In this document: positions 27,933-37,043 of the stretch, piece after piece
Layout of the letters: every line of letters starts with the position of its first letter
Position numbering within the stretch: position 1 is the first letter of the stretch
Assembly: GCA_017983675.1 (NCBI GenBank)
Contig: JAGOAZ010000005.1
Span: forward strand, 62,001 to 126,000
From: Fluviicola sp.
Lineage (GTDB): Bacteria; Bacteroidota; Bacteroidia; Flavobacteriales_D; Crocinitomicaceae
Reading direction: 5' to 3'
DNA: 64,000 bases
Position numbers and translations under genes: made by a program
Notes under the pieces: generated by a model
Told to the model about the DNA's origin: nothing
Seen by the model: only the letters and a program-made list of their open reading frames with translations
Database searches by the model: none

Positions 27933-28547
27933 TTAGAAGAAACGCATGCGACTACTCAATGCATTTGCGCGGTAGTCATCGATTCGTTCATCAATTTTCC
28001 GATTGTAAAAACGACGCACCAATTTGTGTGTTCCCTTGCCCATTTTATAGTCTAATTCGTCACCATAAAGTGGGGTAATTGCTAAGAAATAGACCGTTTT
28101 ATCTGCCAATTTTAAGGGCGATAACGCTTGTTCCATCATCATTGGTTCCAAGAAAATAAAGTATTCCTGTTTCATTGTTGGTGAAATTGCCACAGGTGGA
28201 TTCCCACAAGGAATAGTGTGACCTGGACCAAACCACGTTTGTTTTTCTTTGACAAATGTTTCTAGGCGAAACAACCATTCGAACACCCAATTGAAGTTGG
28301 GGTTATTGGTATCCTCTAAATCCCAATACGTTGGTAAACAAAAATACAATTCATTAAAGGCGCGGTCTTTCCATTTTTCAGAAACGGGCATTTCGTAGTT
28401 CGAAAGTCCATTGGTCATCAAAATAGTAACTGGAATAGCGAGCTCCAAATACAACAATACAAGAGATTGTTCGGGGTGAAGTGGATTGTCAAGTGTTACC
28501 ACTCGGTGAGCGCCAAAACGCGTTGCTAATCCTGTTGTTAATTCCAT
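27933..28547 (-). CDS. suppressor-of-fused (SUFU) domain-like protein
   Basis: 204 aa, cytoplasmic. The layout resembles bacterial SUFU domains (PF05076-like): ILMTNGLSNYEMPV, a Trp/Phe-rich middle (NFNWVFEWLFRLETFVKEKQ), a conserved GPGHTIPCGNPP segment, and near the end DELDYKMGKGTHKLVRRF. In bacteria this fold is found as an immunity-like or scaffold protein, but no toxin gene is adjacent, so its role is open. A near-consensus TACCTTTA box (28552-28559) sits four bases before the ATG. Confidence 0.68.
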   Translation of the reverse strand: MELTTGLATRFGAHRVVTLDNPLHPEQSLVLLYLELAIPVTILMTNGLSNYEMPVSEKWKDRAFNELYFCLPTYWDLEDTNNPNFNWVFEWLFRLETFVKEKQTWFGPGHTIPCGNPPVAISPTMKQEYFIFLEPMMMEQALSPLKLADKTVYFLAITPLYGDELDYKMGKGTHKLVRRFYNRKIDERIDDYRANALSSRMRFF

Positions 28548-28580
28548 GTTGTAAAGGTAAGCAGTAATTTGTGAAACAGC

Positions 28581-29057
28581 TTATTGATTTCCGATTACTT
28601 CGGCTAAACTATCCCAAAATTCTTGCACGGAAAGGACGCAACCTTGTTCCAAAAGCGCGTGAATTTCTGTTTCACGCGCTTGAGTATAGGCTTTTTTCGA
28701 CTGGAAAAAATCGAGTTCGTTGATGTGATTCGTTAACGCAGCATGAATGCTTTCAACAGTAGAAAGATCGAGCTGACTTGTTGGTTTTTTATTGATGGCA
28801 ATCAGCGCTTGCTCCGTTTTCCCCATTTGAAAAACAATGCAACTATCCGGTCGTCTAAATTCTAAAAAGTTTACTTTTTCGTAGACAGTTTGCAAGACAT
28901 TGTCTGAAAAGAGGTCAACCAATTGGTGTGCTTTTTCGGGTGTTTCTTTGTTCAGTTTTTCCCAAGCTTCACCCTCAATGCCATTGATGATTAAAAACGC
29001 TTTTAAATCACCTTCTAAATGAGTTAACTCTTCTTGTGTCAGTCTGCGGTATTTCAT
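28581..29057 (-). CDS. DUF6495-like conserved protein
   Basis: 158 aa, cytoplasmic and mostly helical. The start MKYRRLTQEELTHLEGDLKAF and the LFSDNVLQTVYEKVNFLEFRRPDS centre resemble a small Bacteroidota family I recall as DUF6495 (memory, not searched). No function is known. It lies 33 bp upstream of the SUFU-like gene. An exact TAnnTTTG box sits four bases before its ATG. Confidence 0.65.
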   Translation of the reverse strand: MKYRRLTQEELTHLEGDLKAFLIINGIEGEAWEKLNKETPEKAHQLVDLFSDNVLQTVYEKVNFLEFRRPDSCIVFQMGKTEQALIAINKKPTSQLDLSTVESIHAALTNHINELDFFQSKKAYTQARETEIHALLEQGCVLSVQEFWDSLAEVIGNQ

Positions 29058-29061
29058 GCCA

Positions 29062-29069
29062 CAAATTTA
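29062..29069 (-). promoter_or_regulatory. TAnnTTTG -7 element before DUF6495-like gene
   Basis: The minus strand reads TAAATTTG, an exact match, with only four bases to the ATG at 29057. Confidence 0.5.
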
Positions 29070-29073
29070 GCGA

Positions 29074-30114
29074 TCAATTATTATGAAAGGTGTATTCGAA
29101 TACAAGTTTATTCTTGTTGGCGATGTATTCTTTGATCAACCCATTTTTGATATAGTTATATGAGCTATTAGAACGCTTCTTGTTACGGCGGTTGTAAAAT
29201 TCCGATTGTAGTATGTTTTTATTTTCGTCATACTTGGCAATCGATTTGTATCTCAATTTTCCTTTGTGCGTATAAGATTCATAGAGAGAAACGTTGTTTT
29301 CAAATGAGTTTTTTGAAACTAATACACTGTCATTATAGTAGCGGTAGCTTGCGATAAAAATAGAATCTTTCGTAAAATCTGTTCGGTTTAAATACAGTTT
29401 TTTATTGTCAATGATTCGCTTGAAAATACTGTACGAGCCATCTGCATTGCTTTGATTATACGTGCATTCACTTGCTTGTTTTTCGTCTTTTTTGACAATT
29501 TCACCTTGTTCTTGGCAAGAAAAATCCCATTTTTTTATCAATTTACCATTGACATAATAAAAAGCAGCAGTTGGTTTTTTCAAAATCTCATCAAACGTTG
29601 TTTCATATCGAATTACTTTCGTACGCTTCCCGTAAATGATTTCTTCTGTACTTAATAATTTGTTTTTTTCGAAGTAAACATAACGTGTTTCACTGCGCAT
29701 TTTTCCATTTTTAAATTGTTTGATGTGAATAAGACGCTGTTCTTTATCGTACGTATAAGAAGACCCAAAAGTTGATTTTTTATTTTGTGTAAAGGTGGAC
29801 GTCAATAAGGTATCGTTGTATTTGTACGTTGTTTTTATGTCTCTGTAAGTACGTTCAATAATCATTCCTTGATTATTGTAAACTTTTGTTTCAATCAATT
29901 CTTTTTCACCGTTTTTCTTTACTTTGAATCGTTTTACAGTAGCAACATTATTTTTTTGCGCAGCATTTGCATTGCCCATCCAAAAAATGGCGTTTTCACG
30001 AAGAACGTTGTTTTGACTGTAATTCCAACGAACTTGGTTGAGGTATTTTAGTTCGTCTCTGTTTCCCGCGATTAACACAAAAGGAAAACATAATAGAATG
30101 ATTAAATTTTTCAT
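29074..30114 (-). CDS. exported repeat protein (YD/MORN-like), unrecognised
   Basis: 346 aa. A signal peptide covers about the first 17 residues. The body is built of short beta-hairpin repeats of the kind R/K-x-Y-x-Y-x-x-x-x-L (for instance YKYNDTLLTSTF, YTYDKEQRLIHI, YDENKNILQSEFY), similar to YwqK/MORN-like or YD-repeat modules. It is Lys/Tyr/Asn-rich. Such proteins are usually periplasmic or outer-membrane-associated. No function can be assigned. It appears monocistronic; the gap to the upstream divergent dxr is 113 bp. Confidence 0.6.
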   Translation of the reverse strand: MKNLIILLCFPFVLIAGNRDELKYLNQVRWNYSQNNVLRENAIFWMGNANAAQKNNVATVKRFKVKKNGEKELIETKVYNNQGMIIERTYRDIKTTYKYNDTLLTSTFTQNKKSTFGSSYTYDKEQRLIHIKQFKNGKMRSETRYVYFEKNKLLSTEEIIYGKRTKVIRYETTFDEILKKPTAAFYYVNGKLIKKWDFSCQEQGEIVKKDEKQASECTYNQSNADGSYSIFKRIIDNKKLYLNRTDFTKDSIFIASYRYYNDSVLVSKNSFENNVSLYESYTHKGKLRYKSIAKYDENKNILQSEFYNRRNKKRSNSSYNYIKNGLIKEYIANKNKLVFEYTFHNN

Positions 30115-30215
30115 AGTTTTAAAGTTTGTTCTACGTAATAAATGAAAATCATCGAAAAGTTACACAATTTCTTTCATTTTCAGCTTGTTTTGCCTTTTTG
30201 GACACGAACTTTCCG

Positions 30216-30223
30216 TAAATTTG
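30216..30223 (+). promoter_or_regulatory. TAnnTTTG -7 element of dxr
   Basis: TAAATTTG, an exact match, four bases before the dxr ATG at 30228. A TTG at 30190-30192 is at 23-base spacing. Confidence 0.55.
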
Positions 30224-30227
30224 TTTC

Positions 30228-31385
30228 ATGCAACAGAAAAAAGGAATTGCCATTTTAGGGTCAACAGGATCAATTGGTACGCAAGCATTGGAAGTAATAG
30301 AAGCGTATCCAGCTTATTTTGATTTACAAGTTATTACTGCGCAATCCAATGCTGAATTGCTTATTGAACAGGCAAAAAAATTCCAACCAAACGCTGTTGT
30401 TATTGGCGATGAGACCAAATATGAACAGGTTAAAAACGCACTCTTAGCTGAAGATATTCACGTTTATGCCGGTGCTGATGCGTTGTCGCAAGTTGTTACA
30501 TTCAACGAAGTCAATATCGTGTTAACGGCACTTGTTGGCTATGCAGGACTAAAACCAACTCTTGCGGCTATAGATGCTGGAAAAGATATTGCGCTTGCAA
30601 ACAAAGAAACGCTGGTTGTTGCAGGCGAATTAGTGACGCAACGCGCACGTGAAAAAGGCATCAACATTTATCCAGTTGACTCAGAACATTCTGCAATTTT
30701 TCAATGCTTGGTAGGGGAGTTTCACAATCCTATCGAGAAAATATATTTAACTGCTTCAGGTGGTCCGTTCAGAGGTTGGAAAACAGAACAGTTAGCAACA
30801 GTTACCAGAGCGCAAGCATTGAAACATCCCAATTGGTCGATGGGCGCTAAAATCACGATTGATTCAGCAACATTGATGAACAAGGGATTGGAAGTGATCG
30901 AAGCAAAATGGTTGTTTCATTTGAAACCCGAACAAATCGACGTCATTGTTCATCCGCAGTCAATTGTCCATTCATTAGTTCAATTTACGGATGGCAGTAT
31001 GAAGGCGCAAATGGGCTTGCCGGATATGAAACTACCGATTCAGTTTGCATTGACTTATCCCGAGCGCTTCGAAACAAATTTTCCGCGTTTCAACTTCATG
31101 GATTATCCCCAACTAACGTTTGAACAAGCGGACAAAGAAACGTTCCGCAACTTGAATTTAGCTTACGAAGCAATGGAGAAGGGTGGAACTGCAGCTTGTG
31201 CATTGAATGCGGCAAATGAAGTAGCTGTTCAGCTGTTTTTGGAAGAAAAAATTGAATTTTTGTCCATTGCTAAAATCAATGAGTTGGTCATGAATGACAC
31301 AACATTTATTGCAAAACCAAGTTACGAAGATTATGTTGCAGTTGACCAATTAGCTCGTCAAATGGCACTTTCACAACTCAAGTAA
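30228..31385 (+). CDS. dxr: 1-deoxy-D-xylulose 5-phosphate reductoisomerase
   Basis: 385 aa. The NADPH site GSTGSIG is at residues 11-17. Other family marks: LANKETLVVAG, the metal-binding PVDSEHSAIFQ, and ASGGPFRGW, KHPNWSMGAKITIDSATLMNKGLEVIEA. It catalyses DXP to MEP, the committed step of the non-mevalonate isoprenoid pathway. Length matches other IspC proteins. The 3' end overlaps the convergent YqaA-like gene by eight bases. Confidence 0.97.
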   Translation: MQQKKGIAILGSTGSIGTQALEVIEAYPAYFDLQVITAQSNAELLIEQAKKFQPNAVVIGDETKYEQVKNALLAEDIHVYAGADALSQVVTFNEVNIVLTALVGYAGLKPTLAAIDAGKDIALANKETLVVAGELVTQRAREKGINIYPVDSEHSAIFQCLVGEFHNPIEKIYLTASGGPFRGWKTEQLATVTRAQALKHPNWSMGAKITIDSATLMNKGLEVIEAKWLFHLKPEQIDVIVHPQSIVHSLVQFTDGSMKAQMGLPDMKLPIQFALTYPERFETNFPRFNFMDYPQLTFEQADKETFRNLNLAYEAMEKGGTAACALNAANEVAVQLFLEEKIEFLSIAKINELVMNDTTFIAKPSYEDYVAVDQLARQMALSQLK

Positions 31386-31788
31386 GCGCCCAATAGATAC
31401 TGTAATAACGCAAAAATTTCCCAACGGTCATTAAAATAAAAGTGGGTGTTTTTTTTGTTTGAAAATAACCCAAACCGAGCATGATTGGATCGCCAATAAT
31501 CGGCAACCAAGCTCCAAGTGCAGCCCAAACTCCAAATCGTTCTATCGCTTGATATGCTTTGGAATGTTGCCTGTTTTTAAGAACCAATTTTTGCCCAAGC
31601 GCTCCGATATAATAATTGGTGATACCACCCAAAGAGTTCCCAATTGTTGCGACAAGTAACACTGTCCAAGCGGAATAATCTGATCGAAGAAAATAGATAA
31701 ACGTTACTTCCGAGGGAAAAGGTAAGATGGTAGCGGATAAAAAACAACTACTAAATAAACCAATAAGTCCCCATCCAATCATGTACAA
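31378..31788 (-). CDS. YqaA/DedA-like (SNARE-associated) membrane protein
   Basis: 136 aa, about four membrane segments. LPFPSEVTFIYFL and the G-N-x-x-G-x-x-x-x-Y-x-x-G motif (GNSLGGITNYYIG) belong to the SNARE-associated/VTT family of YqaA type, shorter than full DedA. LGAWLPIIGDPIMLGLGYF matches the conserved second half. Members of the wider family are linked to membrane lipid flipping and envelope integrity. Two near-adjacent starts exist (ATG 31788 and ATG 31782); the second is also plausible. It overlaps the dxr 3' end. Confidence 0.82.
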   Translation of the reverse strand: MYMIGWGLIGLFSSCFLSATILPFPSEVTFIYFLRSDYSAWTVLLVATIGNSLGGITNYYIGALGQKLVLKNRQHSKAYQAIERFGVWAALGAWLPIIGDPIMLGLGYFQTKKTPTFILMTVGKFLRYYSIYWALT

Positions 31789-31804
31789 AGGTATTTTTTT
31801 TCAT

Positions 31805-31835
31805 TAAAAAAGGGGTTACAAACTGCAACCCCTTT
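31805..31835 (-). terminator. Rho-independent terminator of type A cargo gene
   Basis: Stem AAAGGGGTT / AACCCCTTT (nine bp) with a nine-base loop. A run of A at 31806-31811 gives the U tract on the minus strand, just after the cargo gene stop at 31855. Confidence 0.85.
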
Positions 31836-31854
31836 CCAACTTGAAAACAAGTGA

Positions 31855-33696
31855 TTATTTTTTCACTACACGTTTTGTTGTAACTGCGTTACCAACTTGT
31901 AATGTGTAATTGTAGATTCCAGCTTCGAAAGCACTTCCATCAATAGCAATTGATTGAACTCCTTCTGTCATCATTGTAGAAGGAATTGTAGCAACAACTC
32001 TTCCTGCGATATCAGTAACTGTTACTGCAACTTCAGCAGCAGCAATTAAATTGAATTCAATGTTTGTTGCTGTTGCGAAAGGATTTGGAGCGATTGTTAA
32101 ATCTGTAATGTTCTCAATAGCAGAGATACTTAAACTTGGATCAAAATTCATACGAACAACAGGCGTTCCAGTTTGGTAGAACCATGTTCCTTCTGGATCA
32201 CTAGCACTTGGCACACCTCTATCGAAGATAAATGAAGTTCCAGCATCAGAAGTTCCAGCGTTTGCAACTTTCAAATTTGGATCGTAAGTTCCAATTACTG
32301 GTAAGTAAGTTTTACCTGCTTCCAACGTAACGACATCTTGAAGTAATAATGTGATGAATGTGTTCAACATGCTCGGAGTCGTTGGAATAATATCTGATTC
32401 AGATAACAAGATAAAATCACCAGTTGCGAAATCAATTTCGTACAAACGTGCATAAATTTCAGTTCCAGTTGGTGTTCCTGTAGCTAAACGTGTTGTAACG
32501 CCTTCAAATTCTTGTTCGTTCCAAATATCAAAGAAGTTACCAACTTCAAAACCGTCAGTCCCGTTTGATGTGTTTCCAACAAATGTACCATTGTCACGTG
32601 CATAAGTAAAATTCGTTACTGCAAATGAAACAGTTGGGAAAGCGTTGTTTGCAGGAACATCATCTATACTATCAGCAGTAATTGTACGTGTAAAACTATA
32701 CGTTCCAAGTCCAGCAGGTGTAAATTGTGGTGCTGCAACTAAACTATCATCACCCAAAGCTGCGATTGTTGCAGGAATACTAACTGCTGTAAAAGCTCCT
32801 GTATTGACATTCACGTTCAATTTAGAATTCGTCATTGACGTTGTTCCACCATTGAAAACATTAGCTGTAAAGTCAATTGGCGCTATTTGTGTAGTTGGAA
32901 TTTGGAAGTAATTCAAACCTGCAGTTCCCCAGAAACTTTCCGTTACAGATAAGTCAAAATCAGGATTAGTTACCAATTTTACATCGTCAATGTACCATCC
33001 GTATGCAACCCATACATTTGGATTTGTTGCTGAATTAGGGAAGTTTGTTGTCCATGAAAAACGAATCCAAATTTGTGTTGCAGCTGAAGTTAAATAAGGA
33101 GCAAGGTTGATTAATTTGGTTGATGGATTAGGATATGCTGCACCACCTGTAGCAGATAATACAGAGAAATCACTATTGTCACCAACTGCTGTAAATGTTG
33201 TTCCATCAGTTGAAATCAACATTTGTTGCAAGTCATTGAAACGCGCACCAAATTGTAAAAACTCTAATGAAATATCAGTTCCAGAAGTTGCTAAAGAAAT
33301 AGGAGCCGCAGTTGTTAAAGTATATGTTACATTCAATGCTTGTGTGCCTGGTGTTAATGAAGGATCTCCATTTGATAACTCCGCAAAATTACCTTCTGAA
33401 GTAGAAGCAATTGCTGTGGCAGGTGCCCACCATCCATCGGCAACATTGTCAATTGACCAACCGAATTCAGCGCCAGTTTGACCACTGTTATTTACCGTCC
33501 AATCAGCAGTGTTAGAAAAATTGTTTGTCCAAAATGGAGCGCCAAGAGCCTTAGCTTGGTTTGTTGGTTTTTCTGCAGCTACATAATCAACAGCAAATTT
33601 TTTAGCTGGATGAGCTGAAACCGGTAACGACTTAACTTGAGCAAACAATCCGCTTGCCAATAAAAGTCCCGAAAGTAAGGTAATGTGTTTTTTCAT
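31855..33696 (-). CDS. T9SS type A secreted protein, unassigned beta-rich
   Basis: 613 aa from the ATG at 33696 (MKKHITLLSG); the frame runs 48 bases further to a non-signal-like start. A signal peptide ends after LFAQ near residue 20. The N-terminal ~250 residues resemble a jelly-roll/MAM-like domain (WSIDNVADGWW, SLEFLQFGARFND, GWYIDDVKLV), followed by Ig-like modules. Residues ~533-613 carry the type A sorting domain (IAPNPFATATN to TTKRVVKK). Thr/Ala/Val-rich and with few Cys, it is likely a surface or released protein. It has its own terminator and a near-consensus -7 box (TATCTTTA) upstream. The function is unknown. Confidence 0.8.
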   Translation of the reverse strand: MKKHITLLSGLLLASGLFAQVKSLPVSAHPAKKFAVDYVAAEKPTNQAKALGAPFWTNNFSNTADWTVNNSGQTGAEFGWSIDNVADGWWAPATAIASTSEGNFAELSNGDPSLTPGTQALNVTYTLTTAAPISLATSGTDISLEFLQFGARFNDLQQMLISTDGTTFTAVGDNSDFSVLSATGGAAYPNPSTKLINLAPYLTSAATQIWIRFSWTTNFPNSATNPNVWVAYGWYIDDVKLVTNPDFDLSVTESFWGTAGLNYFQIPTTQIAPIDFTANVFNGGTTSMTNSKLNVNVNTGAFTAVSIPATIAALGDDSLVAAPQFTPAGLGTYSFTRTITADSIDDVPANNAFPTVSFAVTNFTYARDNGTFVGNTSNGTDGFEVGNFFDIWNEQEFEGVTTRLATGTPTGTEIYARLYEIDFATGDFILLSESDIIPTTPSMLNTFITLLLQDVVTLEAGKTYLPVIGTYDPNLKVANAGTSDAGTSFIFDRGVPSASDPEGTWFYQTGTPVVRMNFDPSLSISAIENITDLTIAPNPFATATNIEFNLIAAAEVAVTVTDIAGRVVATIPSTMMTEGVQSIAIDGSAFEAGIYNYTLQVGNAVTTKRVVKK

Positions 33697-33786
33697 AAAA
33701 AATAAATTTCGAGTTAAAGATAATTTGAAAACAATCAATTTCAAAGAATTAATGATTAATCGGTAGCAATTTTAGATTAATTGTGA

Positions 33787-34557
33787 TTATTTGTCTTTTA
33801 AAAACGGCAATTTTTCACGCGTTTCTAGTAAACTATCTTTGCTAATAAATGATGTAACGATATGTTCTTCGTTTTCGTTGGTAGTAGCTGTTATTTCCCC
33901 CAGTGCATTAATAACAACTGAATTTCCGCTATAACTCAATGAATTGGCGTCTGTTCCTACGCGGTTAACACCAATCACGATACATTGATTTTCAATGGCG
34001 CGAGCAATTAACAAACTATTCCAGTGATGTTTTCTGCGTTCTGGCCAATTGGCAACGTAAATTAACACATCATACAACGCCGTTTCGTCTTTTATTTCAT
34101 TGCGACAAATTTCAGGGAATCGTAAATCGTAGCAAATCTGCAAATTGATTTTCCAGCCGTTATAATCAACAATTGTTGAACTTTTCCCAGCTGAAAACAC
34201 CAAATCCTCTCCCGCAAGTGCAAAGCGTTTTCGCTTGTCGTAGATGGTCGTTTTACCAGACGGTTCCACAAAAACGCCCCGGTTGAAGTAACAATTATTT
34301 TCTTCAATGATTAATGAAGTGTAACAAGCAGCGTTTTTTTCAGCAGCGATCCGTTTTAACCAACTCAAACCTTGGCTCTCGGTCATCGATTCAGCTAATT
34401 TTTCGGGATTCATCGAAAAACCAGTGTGAAACATTTCAGGAAACACGAATAAATCTGTCTCCACCTCCGCAATGAGTTGCTCGAAGTGATTCAGGTTTGC
34501 TTGTTTATCCTCCCAAATTTGGTTTGCTTGAACCAATGTAATTCTTAAATCGCGCAT
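33787..34557 (-). CDS. nitrilase-family omega-amidase
   Basis: 256 aa. The carbon-nitrogen hydrolase triad is visible: Glu41 (FPEMF), Lys108 (YDKRKRF) and Cys142 (LQICYDLRFPE). Its length and the ICYDLRFPE motif match omega-amidases of the YafV/Nit2 type that hydrolyse 2-oxoglutaramate and alpha-ketosuccinamate. The start overlaps the 3' end of the aminotransferase gene by 13 bases. The pairing supports a glutamine transaminase K/omega-amidase route, where the amidase removes the product of transamination. Confidence 0.87.
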   Translation of the reverse strand: MRDLRITLVQANQIWEDKQANLNHFEQLIAEVETDLFVFPEMFHTGFSMNPEKLAESMTESQGLSWLKRIAAEKNAACYTSLIIEENNCYFNRGVFVEPSGKTTIYDKRKRFALAGEDLVFSAGKSSTIVDYNGWKINLQICYDLRFPEICRNEIKDETALYDVLIYVANWPERRKHHWNSLLIARAIENQCIVIGVNRVGTDANSLSYSGNSVVINALGEITATTNENEEHIVTSFISKDSLLETREKLPFLKDK

Positions 34558-35675
34558 AGTCTTTCAGTAGCTGCTAATAACGTTTCATCTGTTTTTGCAT
34601 AACAGAAACGAATAATGTGTTGTTCAGGCGGATGTTCGTAAAAGACGGATAAAGGAATTGCAGCAACCCCTTTTTCTCGGGTCAGCCATTCGCAAAATTG
34701 CACGTCATTTTCTGAACTTATTTGTGAATAATCGGCTGTTTGAAAATAGGTTCCTTCACTAGGCAATAACTTGAATTTGCTGCTTGTTAAACCGTTTTGA
34801 AAAAGCGATCGTTTTTGTTGGTAAAAAGCACCTAAGCTAGACACATCAGTTTGTATTAAATAGTCTGCCAAAGTTTTTTGTGCAACGCTATTGACCGAGA
34901 AAACCAAAAATTGATGGACTTTTTTTATTTCAACCATTAATTTTTCAGGAGCAACCAAATAGCCCATTTTCCAACCAGTAATGTGAAATGTTTTTCCAAA
35001 GGAAGAAATGATGATCGTTCTGTCGTATATTTCAGGAACAAAGTTTGCAGACAAATGGGCTTGTTCGTAAGTAATGTATTCATAGACCTCATCTGACAGC
35101 AACAATAAATTAGGATAATCGCGCATGACATTTGTCAATGAATCTAAATCAGCTTGATCCATTATGCGTCCAGAAGGATTGTGCGGATTGTTAACGATTA
35201 ACAATTTCGTTTTTTGCGAAATCACGTTTCTTAATTCCAACCAATCAATTGAAAAGTCAGCTTTCATTGCTACATGAATCGGTTTTCCACCTGCTAAAAT
35301 AATAGCTGGTTCATAGCAATCGTAGGCGGGATCGATGATGACTACTTCTTCGCCTATACCAACTAGTGCTTGAATTGTTGTAAAAATGCCTTGTGTTGCG
35401 CCCGCCGTTACGAGCAACTCGGTAGACGGATGAATAGTCCGGCCGTATGTTGATTTTATCGTTGTGGCAATTGCTTCGAGTAACACTGGTAATCCAGCCA
35501 TTGGCGCATATTGGTGCACGTTTTCACGACTGTTTTTTTGGAGCAAGTCTTCTAAAACTGGGTCAATGGCAAAATTTGGAAATCCTTGCGATAAATTGAT
35601 GGCATTAAAATCACCGGCCATTTTAGACATAGTTGTAAATATCGTTGTCCCGACTTTTGGAAGTTTTGATTGCAT
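34545..35675 (-). CDS. methionine/glutamine-type aminotransferase (YbdL/KAT III-like)
   Basis: 376 aa from ATG 35675 (MQSKLPKVGTTIFTTMSKMA); the frame extends to 35711. PLP fold type I: NPHNPSGR, DEVYEYI, and PLP lysine Lys228 in SSFGKTFHITGWKMGY. INLSQGFPNF near the N terminus is characteristic of the YbdL/kynurenine aminotransferase III group, which uses methionine, aromatic amino acids, kynurenine or glutamine. It sits on the same strand as, and overlaps, the omega-amidase gene, which points to methionine salvage or keto-acid repair. Kynurenine as substrate is possible given the kyn genes in this window, but unproven. Confidence 0.88.
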   Translation of the reverse strand: MQSKLPKVGTTIFTTMSKMAGDFNAINLSQGFPNFAIDPVLEDLLQKNSRENVHQYAPMAGLPVLLEAIATTIKSTYGRTIHPSTELLVTAGATQGIFTTIQALVGIGEEVVIIDPAYDCYEPAIILAGGKPIHVAMKADFSIDWLELRNVISQKTKLLIVNNPHNPSGRIMDQADLDSLTNVMRDYPNLLLLSDEVYEYITYEQAHLSANFVPEIYDRTIIISSFGKTFHITGWKMGYLVAPEKLMVEIKKVHQFLVFSVNSVAQKTLADYLIQTDVSSLGAFYQQKRSLFQNGLTSSKFKLLPSEGTYFQTADYSQISSENDVQFCEWLTREKGVAAIPLSVFYEHPPEQHIIRFCYAKTDETLLAATERLCAI

Positions 35676-35761
35676 CACGTACATTTGTTTACAAGTAACA
35701 AAGAAAATCAATCTATTCGGATTGCTTCCTTCTTTTTAAAAAAACTTCAAAACAAATCGAT

Positions 35762-36013
35762 ATGAAACGCATAATCTATAGTTTACCTTTGTTTTTGTTA
35801 ACCGCTTGCAGCGAACCCGACACAATTTGTGATTGTATTGCTGTGAGTGATTCATTAAACATCAAATCGCGCGAATTATTGAACAAAGTGCCAAACGCAG
35901 CAGATGAGCAAGCGATTATCACTTTAAGAAAAAACAAAAAACAAAAATGTGCGGCATTTGAAAAAATGGGCGGTGCAGAAATGCTGGAACGCAAAAAAAC
36001 ATGTAACGAATAA
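35762..36013 (+). CDS. small lipoprotein
   Basis: 83 aa. The signal peptide ends in a lipobox LTAC with Cys16. The mature part has two further Cys pairs or single Cys (CDC, Cys in KKQKC, Cys near the end), a charged helix, and no known domain. It begins 15 bp before the TlpA-type gene and may supply or be handled by it. Its function is not known. Confidence 0.65.
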   Translation: MKRIIYSLPLFLLTACSEPDTICDCIAVSDSLNIKSRELLNKVPNAADEQAIITLRKNKKQKCAAFEKMGGAEMLERKKTCNE

Positions 36014-36028
36014 ACAACAGCTTAAACC

Positions 36029-37012
36029 ATGAAAAATTATCTTTTAGTAGGACTTTTAACGGCAACTTCAGCCATTTATAGTCAAAAAAATGAAGTGTCT
36101 TTTTCTGCTCAAGTAGAAAATCGTACGAGTGATTCGGTAATGATTCAAAATCAATCCGGATTTAAAAAAATCATCGTCGTGAATAAAAACGGTGTTTTTG
36201 CCGATCAGTTTAAGGTTGAAGACGGCATTTATTATTTCTCGATTAAAAAAAATTACACGAAAATTTACTTGAAAAGTAATGCGAAAATTAATCTCTCGAC
36301 CAATGAAAGTGATTTTGATAAAAGCATGCAATTTTCAGGTGATTATGCAAAAGAAAATGCGTTTTTAGCTAAACAATTAATGATTGACGACTCCTTATTT
36401 AATGTTGATAGTGATGAGGCAACGTTATTGGAAGTGTTTAAAAACCGTTTAAACGGTATGGAACAAACCATGAAATCGGCACAGTTGGAGGAGCAATTTT
36501 CGGGCATTTTTTTAGCAGAATTTAAAAGCGAAGCACAAGGGAACATTTCCTATTTGGAAAACACTGTTCGTGCAAATGCGTTGAATGGAAAGCCATCACC
36601 GCTATTTAGTTACGAAAATCACAAAGGAGGAACGACTTCGTTGACTGATTTCAAAGGAAAATATGTCTATGTCGATGTGTGGGCAACTTGGTGTGGACCG
36701 TGTAAAGCTGAAATTCCTTCCTTGAAAAAAATGGAAGAAAAATACCACGAAGCAAACATCGTTTTTGTAAGTATTTCAGTAGACACGAAGAAAGACTATG
36801 AAAAGTGGAAAACGTTTGTCACAGACAAAGATTTAGGTGGCGTGCAATTAGTTGCCGATAAAGACTGGAGTTCAGATTTTGTAAAAGCTTATTTGATCAA
36901 TGGAATTCCGCGTTTTATATTAATCGATCCAGCAGGAAATGTAGTGCAAGCAAATGCACCTCGTCCTTCAGATCCAAAATTGGTAACCTTATTGGACGGA
37001 TTGTTGAAATAA
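36029..37012 (+). CDS. TlpA-family thioredoxin-like disulfide reductase
   Basis: 327 aa with a signal peptide (cut after IYSQ, about residue 19). The N-terminal ~150 residues form the DUF4369-type beta region common in Bacteroidota. The C-terminal thioredoxin domain has active-site Cys222-Gly-Pro-Cys225 (WATWCGPCKAE) and the cis-Pro in GIPRFILID. It likely reduces disulfides in the periplasm, for example for cytochrome c maturation. It is co-directional with the small lipoprotein gene upstream, and ends at a strong bidirectional terminator. Confidence 0.88.
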   Translation: MKNYLLVGLLTATSAIYSQKNEVSFSAQVENRTSDSVMIQNQSGFKKIIVVNKNGVFADQFKVEDGIYYFSIKKNYTKIYLKSNAKINLSTNESDFDKSMQFSGDYAKENAFLAKQLMIDDSLFNVDSDEATLLEVFKNRLNGMEQTMKSAQLEEQFSGIFLAEFKSEAQGNISYLENTVRANALNGKPSPLFSYENHKGGTTSLTDFKGKYVYVDVWATWCGPCKAEIPSLKKMEEKYHEANIVFVSISVDTKKDYEKWKTFVTDKDLGGVQLVADKDWSSDFVKAYLINGIPRFILIDPAGNVVQANAPRPSDPKLVTLLDGLLK

Positions 37013-37043
37013 TTCAAAATTGATACGTTTTAATAGTCAAAGA

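Noticed and set aside
32645..33481. Plus-strand ORFs opposite the 613-aa type A cargo gene
   Set aside because: Shadows of a highly repetitive, codon-biased gene; they lack signal peptides or motifs.
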